A stretch of DNA of 6,300 nt from UBA3537 sp965662485. GTDB lineage: Bacteria; Bacteroidota; Bacteroidia; Flavobacteriales; Flavobacteriaceae. Under the pieces are notes generated by a model. The model worked only from the letters and a program-made list of their open reading frames with translations. It ran no database searches and was not told the DNA's origin. The stretch is from positions 1 through 6,300 of the forward strand of contig CBFIIL010000060.1 of assembly GCA_965662485.1 (NCBI GenBank). Reading direction: 5' to 3'. Each line of letters starts with the position of its first letter. The stretch's first letter is position 1. Below, piece after piece: positions 1-5,593 of this stretch. A program made the translations under genes and the position numbers.

Positions 1-114
1 TTGGAATTTTCCAAAACGCTCTATAATAGCAGCAGTTTGTTGCTTAACAACAAAAAACGCAGCAAAAAGAATGAGTGCGCCAAAAAAAAGAAAAGGGTAC
101 ATAAAAAGTGACAT
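1..114 (-). CDS. SPFH/band 7 (stomatin/prohibitin-like) membrane protein, N-terminal fragment cut by the window edge
   Basis: The first 38 codons of a gene that continues beyond the left edge. Residues 4-23 form a strongly hydrophobic segment rich in Phe, Leu and Ala, read as an N-terminal membrane anchor. It is followed at residues 25-38 by QQTAAIIERFGKFQ, which closely matches the opening of the SPFH/band 7 domain in stomatin-like and QmcA-type proteins. Such proteins oligomerise at membranes and often associate with proteases or organise membrane domains; the specific role here cannot be told from the fragment. An in-frame TAA at 127-129 limits the start to ATG at 114 or at 102 (codon 5). 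I chose 114 as the first. No Shine-Dalgarno sequence is visible, as is usual in Bacteroidota. The gene lies 58 nt downstream of the hydroxylase stop, in the same direction, with only a poor promoter candidate (TATATTTA near 135) in the gap. Confidence 0.72.
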   Translation of the reverse strand, partial: MSLFMYPFLFFGALILFAAFFVVKQQTAAIIERFGKFQ

Positions 115-172
115 AAGAATCTGATTTTAAATTTGATTAGGTATAAATATAGTAAAAATGGCTCTATTTTAC

Positions 173-1933
173 TTATAAACAAACGGAGGCTTTTTCAATA
201 AGCTCAATTCCAGATTTTATGAGATGGGTAATTTTTGGTTTGGTTTTTATCAAACTTTCTAGGTAGTTTTTTATTTTAAAACCTAATGGTGTATCATTTG
301 TAAGTTCAAAAAGCTCTAAGGGTAATAACCAGTCATTAGGGTGATTATCTTTTAAAGAATTAAAAATCAATTCTAAATTATCTTCTGAAAATTTACTAGA
401 TGTTCTGTAGTCTCTTACGCTTTGGTATAGGTTCTCCAGAGCAATCTCTTTTTTTGTTTTTTTTGTTTTGATTGTTTTCGTTTCAGAAACTGAGTAAAGG
501 TTTGGAAAAGAGCTATTATCTGCAGCGCCAGCGAAAGCAGAGGTGATTTCATTTCCAATAGCCATATCAAACACGCCATATTCGGGCTTGAAAAGAATTT
601 CTTCACCATAAGTTACGGTGCAGTCCTCTAGCTGAATAACCATAATTTTTCCCTTTACATTTCGAATTCCAGTGATATTTAACCCTTCTACTTTCACACC
701 GCTTTCGAACTCGAAAGAAAGGCGTTGACCGTCATATAGATTATAGGCCTTCAAATCAACAGGGGTCATGTTTTCTATAGGTAGATTTACACTTTTTAGC
801 ATTCCAAGCGGCGAGCTGTATCCGTGTTTATGTGTTTCTATTCCATGCCCCACAAGCTCTTTATCGCGATAAGCTAAGGCTGTTGGACCGTCTGTTTTAA
901 AATAAACAACTTCTCTATCCTCATTTAATATTAGTTTTGTAAATACCCCAGAAATTTGAAGTCCAGTGCTTAATTCTATAGTGCCAACGGTTTTGGAATC
1001 AATAAGTTTTTGGAGGCCTTTATATCCACCTTTTCGAATGCTTAATGTGTTTGCAAATTCTTCTAAAACCTCCATCAAATAAGCAAAATCTGGGGTCACA
1101 TAAAGCTGAGGCTGAGGCTTTGTGATGTCAAATCCTTTTTGTGCAACACCGATAGAGTATGGAATTTTTTCAACCTTATCACTCAGACACCACTCACTTT
1201 CGCCAATAGAAGATAAAAGCCCTGCGCCATAAATTTTTGGGTTATCCATGTTACCCACTAATCCATATTCTACACTCCACCACTGCATATTTCTTATTTG
1301 AGCCATTTCTGAAAATTCATGATGTTGGTTTTGAAGAACATTAACTTCTTCTTCTGCCGCCAAGATTTCGCTTTCTTTTACACCTGGAGCTTCCTTTAAA
1401 ATCGAGAGTTTTCTTACCGCTTCGTATAAGTCAATGTCATATTTAGAGAGAATTGCTTTTGCTCCAATCTCGCCAAGACGCCTTAAAAATTCTGCATAAT
1501 CTGGACTGGCAATTATAGGCGCATGACCGGAGGCTTCATGTATAATATCAGGTGCAGGCGTGTATTCAATATGTTCTAACTGTCTGATGTCCGAAGCAAT
1601 GACAAGAACTTTATTAGCTTGAAATTCCATAAAAGCATTTGGCGGAATAAAACCATCAACAGCAACAGCTGCCCAGCCAATTTCTTTCAAAATACGATTC
1701 ATGCCATAAATACTAGGGATTGAATTAATATCAATTCCTGTTTTTTTCAACCCCTCTATATATGATTCGTGTGCAATGTCTTTTAGGTGTACAACATTTT
1801 TCCGCATCACATATCTCCAAACTGCTTGATTGATTGGAGTATATTGTTCATAATCTTGAGGAACAATAAATTGTTTTAGGTGATATGGAAGTCTTTTTAT
1901 AACTTCTTCAGAGTGATTTTTTATAGGCTCCAT
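173..1933 (-). CDS. Aromatic amino acid hydroxylase, long Bacteroidota form (phenylalanine 4-monooxygenase-like, pterin-dependent)
   Basis: A 586-residue protein from ATG 1933. A longer reading from TTG 1954 adds 7 residues, but that codon lies inside a perfect inverted repeat, so the ATG is preferred. Residues ~20-310 are a pterin-dependent, non-haem iron aromatic amino acid hydroxylase domain. PDIIHEASGHAP (129-139) supplies two iron-ligand histidines, His132 and His137. Glu222 in WWSVEYGL is the third ligand. KIYGAGLLSSIGE (233-245) is another family signature. The expected reaction is hydroxylation of phenylalanine (or tyrosine/tryptophan) with O2 and tetrahydropterin in the cytosol; the substrate cannot be decided by eye. 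Typical bacterial PhhA has ~260-300 residues, so about 275 residues are extra: a beta-rich-looking part (~311-480), a lysine-rich linker (~486-496) and a helical tail (~497-586). No N-terminal ACT regulatory domain is present. No pterin-carbinolamine dehydratase (phhB) lies in the window. The stop is TAA. Confident of family, not of substrate. Confidence 0.93.
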   Translation of the reverse strand: MEPIKNHSEEVIKRLPYHLKQFIVPQDYEQYTPINQAVWRYVMRKNVVHLKDIAHESYIEGLKKTGIDINSIPSIYGMNRILKEIGWAAVAVDGFIPPNAFMEFQANKVLVIASDIRQLEHIEYTPAPDIIHEASGHAPIIASPDYAEFLRRLGEIGAKAILSKYDIDLYEAVRKLSILKEAPGVKESEILAAEEEVNVLQNQHHEFSEMAQIRNMQWWSVEYGLVGNMDNPKIYGAGLLSSIGESEWCLSDKVEKIPYSIGVAQKGFDITKPQPQLYVTPDFAYLMEVLEEFANTLSIRKGGYKGLQKLIDSKTVGTIELSTGLQISGVFTKLILNEDREVVYFKTDGPTALAYRDKELVGHGIETHKHGYSSPLGMLKSVNLPIENMTPVDLKAYNLYDGQRLSFEFESGVKVEGLNITGIRNVKGKIMVIQLEDCTVTYGEEILFKPEYGVFDMAIGNEITSAFAGAADNSSFPNLYSVSETKTIKTKKTKKEIALENLYQSVRDYRTSSKFSEDNLELIFNSLKDNHPNDWLLPLELFELTNDTPLGFKIKNYLESLIKTKPKITHLIKSGIELIEKASVCL

Positions 1934-1949
1934 AGTGATGTAATTTAAG

Positions 1950-1968
1950 TTCAAAACAATGTTTTGAA
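1950..1968. repeat. Perfect 8-bp inverted repeat upstream of the hydroxylase gene, possible operator or hairpin
   Basis: On the + strand the sequence is TTCAAAAC-AAT-GTTTTGAA: two perfectly complementary 8-base arms around a 3-base spacer. It sits 17 to 35 nt before the ATG (1933) of the aromatic amino acid hydroxylase, within the ~72-nt space after the ABC ATPase stop. The symmetry and position would suit a binding site for a dimeric regulator. On the minus strand the right-hand arm includes TTGTTTTG, one base from the Bacteroidota -7 element TAnnTTTG, so it could overlap a promoter. As RNA it would be an AU-rich stem with one G-C pair per arm pair and no following U-run, so a terminator is unlikely. 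The inverted repeat itself is certain; its function is inference. Confidence 0.4.
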
Positions 1969-2005
1969 GTAAAATGATTGGGTTTCTGCTAATTTACTAA
2001 AATTT

Positions 2006-2923
2006 TTAGATATCTTTTTTAGCTAATAGCAGTACACTTTGTTTTGTTTTAATGGATGATGGGTGGTTAAAGAAGATGATTTCACTATCAGTTTCAGCTT
2101 CTATCAAAAAATGTGTTCCTTGAAAATAGCAATGTCTAACCACTGCTTTTATTGATCCTTTTTCAGAAACTTTTATTTGGTGCGCATAAAAGATAACGCC
2201 ATCAATTATACAATATTCTGAAAAAAAGGCTGCAAGTAAAGAGTTTTTAGGGTTTAAGTAAAGGTCTTTAGGGAAACCCTCAAGTAAGATTTTACCGTGT
2301 TGTAAAACAAGCATATTATCAGCAAAACCCAAAACATCATTTTTGTCGTGGGTAGCTACAATACAAGTTATATTTTTAGCTTTCAAAAAACGAAATAAGT
2401 TTTTTCTCAACGATTGTTTTTTAAAGTTATCAATATGACTGAACGGTTCATCTAGTAATAGAATTTCTGGCTGTCTCGCTAGAGCTTTCGCTAGAGCAAC
2501 ACGTTGTTTTTGTCCACCGCTAAGATGTTTTACTTTGGTGGACTGATACCTTTCAAGTTCAACAACAACAAGCAGCTCTTGGATGCGTTTTTCTTTTTCT
2601 ATTGGAAAAAAATTAGAAAGGTGTGTTCCAATGTTTTCGCCAACGGTTGTAAAAGGCATTAAATCAAACTCTTGAGCAACGTACTTCATAAAGTCATGAC
2701 CAACAACGAGCCTGTCTTTTGGACCCAAAATAGGAGTTGAGTTCCATGATATGGAGCCATTGTTTACATCAAACTCCCCGTAAATTAACTTTAATAATGT
2801 ACTTTTTCCAGAACCGCTTTCCCCTACAACAGCAAGATACTCACCCGCCTGAACAGTAAAAGAAATATCACTTAAGGTTTTGCTATTATTATAGCCAAAA
2901 TCAACGCTCTTTACCGAAAGCAT
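2006..2923 (-). CDS. ABC transporter ATP-binding protein with TOBE-like C-terminal domain (PotA/FbpC/CysA-type), no permease nearby
   Basis: A 305-residue ATPase with all nucleotide-binding motifs. Tyr11 is the A-loop aromatic residue. Walker A is GESGSGKST at 34-42, the Q-loop glutamine is Gln84, the signature LSGGQ is at 134-138, Walker B ILLLDEP is at 154-160, the D-loop (SHIDN) follows, and His192 is the H-loop histidine. Residues ~1-220 are the ATPase. About 235-305 form a separate beta-rich segment resembling the TOBE domain of importer ATPases for spermidine/putrescine, iron or sulfate, where it binds or regulates. The substrate cannot be named: no permease or binding-protein gene is in the window. 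The protein has no membrane segment and would need a partner permease encoded elsewhere. Its ATG overlaps the asd stop by one base (TAATG), so translation is probably coupled to asd. The stop is TAA. Family is certain, transport role likely, substrate unknown. Confidence 0.9.
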   Translation of the reverse strand: MLSVKSVDFGYNNSKTLSDISFTVQAGEYLAVVGESGSGKSTLLKLIYGEFDVNNGSISWNSTPILGPKDRLVVGHDFMKYVAQEFDLMPFTTVGENIGTHLSNFFPIEKEKRIQELLVVVELERYQSTKVKHLSGGQKQRVALAKALARQPEILLLDEPFSHIDNFKKQSLRKNLFRFLKAKNITCIVATHDKNDVLGFADNMLVLQHGKILLEGFPKDLYLNPKNSLLAAFFSEYCIIDGVIFYAHQIKVSEKGSIKAVVRHCYFQGTHFLIEAETDSEIIFFNHPSSIKTKQSVLLLAKKDI

Positions 2924-2925
2924 TA
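2921..2925 (-). other. TAATG stop-start overlap coupling asd to the ABC ATPase gene
   Basis: On the minus strand the bases read TAATG. TAA (2925-2923) ends asd and ATG (2923-2921) begins the ATPase gene, sharing one base. This arrangement usually means termination-reinitiation coupling and co-transcription, so the two proteins should be made together. No independent ribosome binding site is visible before the ATG. Confidence 0.85.
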
Positions 2926-3921
2926 TGATGTTGGAGTAAATACATGTTCCACCATGTACTCAGCGATTTGAATGGCGTTTGTTGCAGCTCCTTTTCTTAG
3001 ATTGTCAGCAACAATCCACATATTTAAAGTATTAGGCCTGCTTTCATCTCGACGCAATCGGCCAACAAAAACATCGTCTTTGTTATGTGCAAAAATAGGC
3101 ATCGGATATGTATTGGTATCAGGATTATCTTGAACAGTAACACCAGGCATTTTATTCAAAATTTTTCGTACTTCGCTCAACTCAAAATCTTCTTCAAATT
3201 CAACATTGACTGATTCTGAATGTCCGCCAGCTGTTGGAATTCTTACGGCAGTGGCAGTTATAGCAAAAGAATTATCGTTAAGTATTTTTTGCGGCTCTTT
3301 AGCGAGTTTCATTTCTTCTTTGGTATATCCATTTTCTAGAAAAACATCACAATGTGGTAAAGCATTTTTGAAGATTTGATAAGGATATGCCATTTCATCG
3401 CTTTTGCCGTTAATTTCATTTTCCATTTGTCGAACTGCTTTTACACCAGTTCCTGAAACAGATTGATAGGTTGAGACCACAACACGTTTCATTTTATAGT
3501 GATTGTGTAAAGGTGCAAGAGCCATAACTAATTGAATTGTGGAACAATTAGGGTTTGCAATAATTTTATCTTCTTTGGTGATAACATTTGCATTTATTTC
3601 AGGAACAACAAGTTTTTTTGCAGGATCCATTCGCCAAGCAGAGGAATTATCGATTACAACACACCCGGCTTCAGCAAATTTTGGTGCCCAAGCAAGTGAT
3701 GTATCGCCACCTGCAGAAAATATAGCAATTTCAGGCCTTAGAGATACAGCTTTTTGGAGACCCACAATTTTATAGTCTTCTCCTTTGAATGTTACAATTT
3801 TCCCAACACTGCGCTCAGAAGCTACCGGAATTAATTCGGAAACAGGAAAGTTTCGTTCTTCCAATAATTTCATCATTATGGTACCGACCATTCCTGTTGC
3901 TCCAACAACTGCTATTTTCAT
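2923..3921 (-). CDS. asd: Aspartate-semialdehyde dehydrogenase
   Basis: A 332-residue enzyme of normal length for the family. It makes L-aspartate 4-semialdehyde from aspartyl phosphate using NADPH, the branch point to diaminopimelate/lysine, threonine, methionine and isoleucine, and so also feeds peptidoglycan synthesis. The N-terminal Rossmann motif is VGATGMVG (6-13). IDNSSAWRM (90-98) and PEINAN (107-112) are typical. Cys126 in NPNCST is the catalytic nucleophile. Gln153 in TYQSVSGTG and Arg227/His234 in RIPTAGGHSE complete the active site. It starts at ATG 3921 with an A-rich leader (TCACAAAATG) and no Shine-Dalgarno sequence. It follows the mscL terminator, so it probably heads a new transcript with the downstream ABC ATPase gene, which overlaps its stop by one base. 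The usual neighbour lysC is not in view. No oddities in the catalytic residues. Confidence 0.96.
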   Translation of the reverse strand: MKIAVVGATGMVGTIMMKLLEERNFPVSELIPVASERSVGKIVTFKGEDYKIVGLQKAVSLRPEIAIFSAGGDTSLAWAPKFAEAGCVVIDNSSAWRMDPAKKLVVPEINANVITKEDKIIANPNCSTIQLVMALAPLHNHYKMKRVVVSTYQSVSGTGVKAVRQMENEINGKSDEMAYPYQIFKNALPHCDVFLENGYTKEEMKLAKEPQKILNDNSFAITATAVRIPTAGGHSESVNVEFEEDFELSEVRKILNKMPGVTVQDNPDTNTYPMPIFAHNKDDVFVGRLRRDESRPNTLNMWIVADNLRKGAATNAIQIAEYMVEHVFTPTS

Positions 3922-3947
3922 TTTGTGATTTCTTAAAAATTAGACCA

Positions 3948-3955
3948 CAAAATTA
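3948..3955 (-). promoter_or_regulatory. Bacteroidota-type -7 promoter element before asd
   Basis: On the minus strand the bases read TAATTTTG, a perfect match to the Bacteroidota -7 consensus TAnnTTTG. It lies 26 nt before the asd ATG and between that start and the mscL terminator, where a new promoter is expected. A start site about 7 nt downstream would give a leader of about 20 nt. I found no good TTG at the -33 position, which weakens the call. Confidence 0.42.
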
Positions 3956-3993
3956 ACAAATAAGCGGGTACTTTTCCTTAAATTTTAAGAATA

Positions 3994-4019
3994 AAAAAGG
4001 GCGAAGAATCGCCCTTTTT
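3994..4019 (-). terminator. Intrinsic terminator of mscL
   Basis: A perfect 10-bp inverted repeat, AAAAAGGGCG (3994-4003) and CGCCCTTTTT (4010-4019), encloses a 6-base loop. It begins 12 nt after the mscL TAG. Read on the minus strand it has a GC-rich core followed by an uninterrupted U-run continuing to TTTTTTATTCTT, the classic rho-independent form. The A-tract on the other side makes it potentially bidirectional, but no + strand gene ends here. It separates the tdk-alr-mscL group from asd. Confidence 0.9.
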
Positions 4020-4031
4020 ATAAAAAAAATA

Positions 4032-4424
4032 CTACTTTTTTAGCAAATCTCTAATTTCAGACAAAAGTTCGTTGTCTGATGGTCCTGAAGGCACCTCCTC
4101 TTCTTTTCGCTTTAAGGCGTTGATCCCTTTAATAATTAAGAACATTACAAAGGCTACAATTAAGAAGTCTATAACATAGGTAAGAAATTCGCCCCACATA
4201 ATTGCTGTTTCTCCCTCTACGACACCATCACCATTAACAGTGCCATCTTGGATTACATATTTTAGGCCTTTGAAATCTGACTTGAAAATTAGACCAATTA
4301 TCGGCGAAACGATTCCACCAGTAAAACTGGTTACAACATCTTTGAATGCTGCTCCCATAACAAAAGCAACCGCGATATCGACTAGGTTGCCTTTCATTGC
4401 AAATTCTTTAAATTCTTTGAGCAT
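4032..4424 (-). CDS. mscL: Large-conductance mechanosensitive channel MscL
   Basis: A 130-residue inner-membrane protein, the usual MscL length. It forms a homopentameric channel that opens under membrane tension to release solutes during hypo-osmotic shock. The amphipathic N-terminal helix is KEFKEFAMKGN (3-13). The first transmembrane segment (~14-47) contains the pore-lining, small-residue-rich DIAVAFVMGAAF and ends with SPIIGLIF. A polar periplasmic loop (~48-75) follows, including a Gly/Asp-rich stretch. The second transmembrane segment is ~78-102, then a charged linker (KRKEEE) and a C-terminal amphipathic helix, ELLSEIRDLLKK, that should form the cytoplasmic bundle. The start is ATG 4424 and the stop TAG. 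It lies 60 nt after alr in the same direction with a possible promoter in that gap, and is followed at once by an intrinsic terminator, so it is probably the last gene of its transcript. Confidence 0.96.
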   Translation of the reverse strand: MLKEFKEFAMKGNLVDIAVAFVMGAAFKDVVTSFTGGIVSPIIGLIFKSDFKGLKYVIQDGTVNGDGVVEGETAIMWGEFLTYVIDFLIVAFVMFLIIKGINALKRKEEEVPSGPSDNELLSEIRDLLKK

Positions 4425-4452
4425 AAATTTTAGATTTAGGTTAATACTTTTG

Positions 4453-4484
4453 CTAACTTATTTAAAATAAAAAAAATAAACAAA
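4453..4484 (-). promoter_or_regulatory. Possible Bacteroidota-type promoter for mscL
   Basis: On the minus strand TTTG (4484-4481) is followed after 20 nt by TAAGTTAG (4460-4453). This fits the Bacteroidota pattern TTG-N(17-23)-TAnnTTTG with one mismatch in the -7 element. The element ends 29 nt before the mscL ATG. The spacer is almost all A and T, where chance matches are common, so the call is tentative; mscL may simply be co-transcribed with alr. Confidence 0.28.
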
Positions 4485-5588
4485 TTATTCAGAAATGAAA
4501 ACACGTTTTACACGCTGAGAAATTCCAGTAAGAAGCTCATAAGAGATGGTGTTTACGTTCATTGCGAATTCTTCAGCGGTTGCAATTTTATCAAAAAGAA
4601 CAACTTCATCACCTTCTTTACAATCAATTTCTGAAATATCAACCATAATCATATCCATACAAACATTCCCTACAATTGATGCTCTTTGCCCTTGAATATG
4701 TACTGCACCCACACCATTGCCATAATGTCTTCCAATACCATCTGCATGACCAATGGGCAAAGTTGCTATTTTTTTATCATGCTCAGCAATAAACGCCCTA
4801 TTATATCCTACACTTTGACCTTTTTCTATAGTGTGAATTTGAGAAATAATTGTTTTGAGCGCTGCAACAGGAATAAATTTATGATTGTTATTTTTCATGT
4901 TGTTAAAACCATAAATTCCTATACCACAGCGAACCATGTCGAACTGAGCTTCTGGAAAGTTTATCACGCCAGAAGTATTACAAAGGTGCCGTATAAATGA
5001 ATATCCACACAACGATTGAAACGCCTCAGTTATGTCATGAAAATGTTTAATTTGATTTAAAGAGAAATCTCGTTCTTTTTCATCTTCACTAGCGGCTAAG
5101 TGTGAAAAGACAGATTTTACATGAACAGAACGATTAGAATTGATGATATCAACAACGTCTTTTATTTGTTGTTGAGAAAATCCAAGACGATTAAGACCAG
5201 TATTGAATTTGATATGTACTGGAAAATTTTCTTTTGAATTAGCATTTACAACTTTAATAAAGGCATTTAAAGTATTAAAGCTATACAAACTTGGCTCGAG
5301 ATTAAATTTTAGAAGAAGTCCAAAATTTACTGGTTGAGGGTGAAGAACAAGAATAGGTGTTTTTATGCCTGCTTTTCTAAGTAATACTCCTTCATTGATG
5401 TATGCTACTGCAAAATAATTAACCCCTAGACCCTCAAGAAACTGAGCAATTTTAACAGCGTCACTACCATAAGCAAAAGCTTTAACTACAGCGAGCATCA
5501 TGGTGTTTTTATTAATTTTGGCACGGAGTATGTCAAAATTATTTTTCAAAGCAGAAAGGTTGATTTCTAAAGTTGTTTCGCCCACCAC
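4485..5588 (-). CDS. alr: Alanine racemase, stand-alone PLP enzyme
   Basis: A 367-residue cytosolic enzyme of usual Alr length, interconverting L- and D-alanine with pyridoxal phosphate to supply D-Ala for peptidoglycan. Lys36 in AVVKAFAYG is the PLP Schiff-base lysine. His163 (SHLAAS) and Arg220 (MVRCGIGIYG) match cofactor-contacting positions. Tyr262 in VGYNRAF is the second catalytic base. NVCMDMIMVD (308-317) is another family signature. The usual KANAYG is KAFAYG, and the usual IGYADG is IGHADG; both occur in Bacteroidota homologues as I recall them. It is not fused to a MurF domain, unlike many Bacteroidota Alr proteins. No in-frame ATG is available near the N-terminus, so the start is GTG 5588 (or the adjacent GTG 5585), 5 nt after the tdk stop. 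This implies co-transcription and probable coupling with tdk. The stop is TAA. Confidence 0.95.
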   Translation of the reverse strand: MVGETTLEINLSALKNNFDILRAKINKNTMMLAVVKAFAYGSDAVKIAQFLEGLGVNYFAVAYINEGVLLRKAGIKTPILVLHPQPVNFGLLLKFNLEPSLYSFNTLNAFIKVVNANSKENFPVHIKFNTGLNRLGFSQQQIKDVVDIINSNRSVHVKSVFSHLAASEDEKERDFSLNQIKHFHDITEAFQSLCGYSFIRHLCNTSGVINFPEAQFDMVRCGIGIYGFNNMKNNNHKFIPVAALKTIISQIHTIEKGQSVGYNRAFIAEHDKKIATLPIGHADGIGRHYGNGVGAVHIQGQRASIVGNVCMDMIMVDISEIDCKEGDEVVLFDKIATAEEFAMNVNTISYELLTGISQRVKRVFISE

Positions 5589-5593
5589 AAAAA

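Noticed and set aside
130..172. Weak hairpin after the hydroxylase stop (GTAAAA and TTTTTAC arms) as a terminator
   Set aside because: The arms are AT-rich with a single G-C pair and a mismatch or bulge, and no U-run follows on the minus strand, so I do not call it.
415..609. Open frame of 64 codons on the minus strand
   Set aside because: It lies entirely inside the hydroxylase gene in another frame, has a low-complexity Lys/Gln-rich translation and no recognisable domain.
1934..1954. TTG start for the hydroxylase, adding seven N-terminal residues
   Set aside because: A standard ATG exists at 1933, the family similarity begins after it, and the TTG lies inside the perfect inverted repeat at 1950-1968, which looks like non-coding regulatory DNA.
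1991..2000. Ten-base sequence AATTTACTAA also found at 6291-6300, considered as a shared regulatory element
   Set aside because: It is short and AT-rich in AT-rich intergenic DNA, so two copies by chance are plausible, and the positions relative to the next gene differ.
3539..3775. Open frame of 78 codons on the + strand
   Set aside because: It is antisense to the catalytic part of asd, whose motifs are all present; the translation resembles no protein I know.
4240..4470. Open frame of 76 codons on the + strand
   Set aside because: It is antisense to mscL and its upstream gap; mscL accounts for the sequence fully.
4686..5000. Open frame of 104 codons on the + strand
   Set aside because: It is antisense to alr and its composition is that of a reverse-strand shadow.
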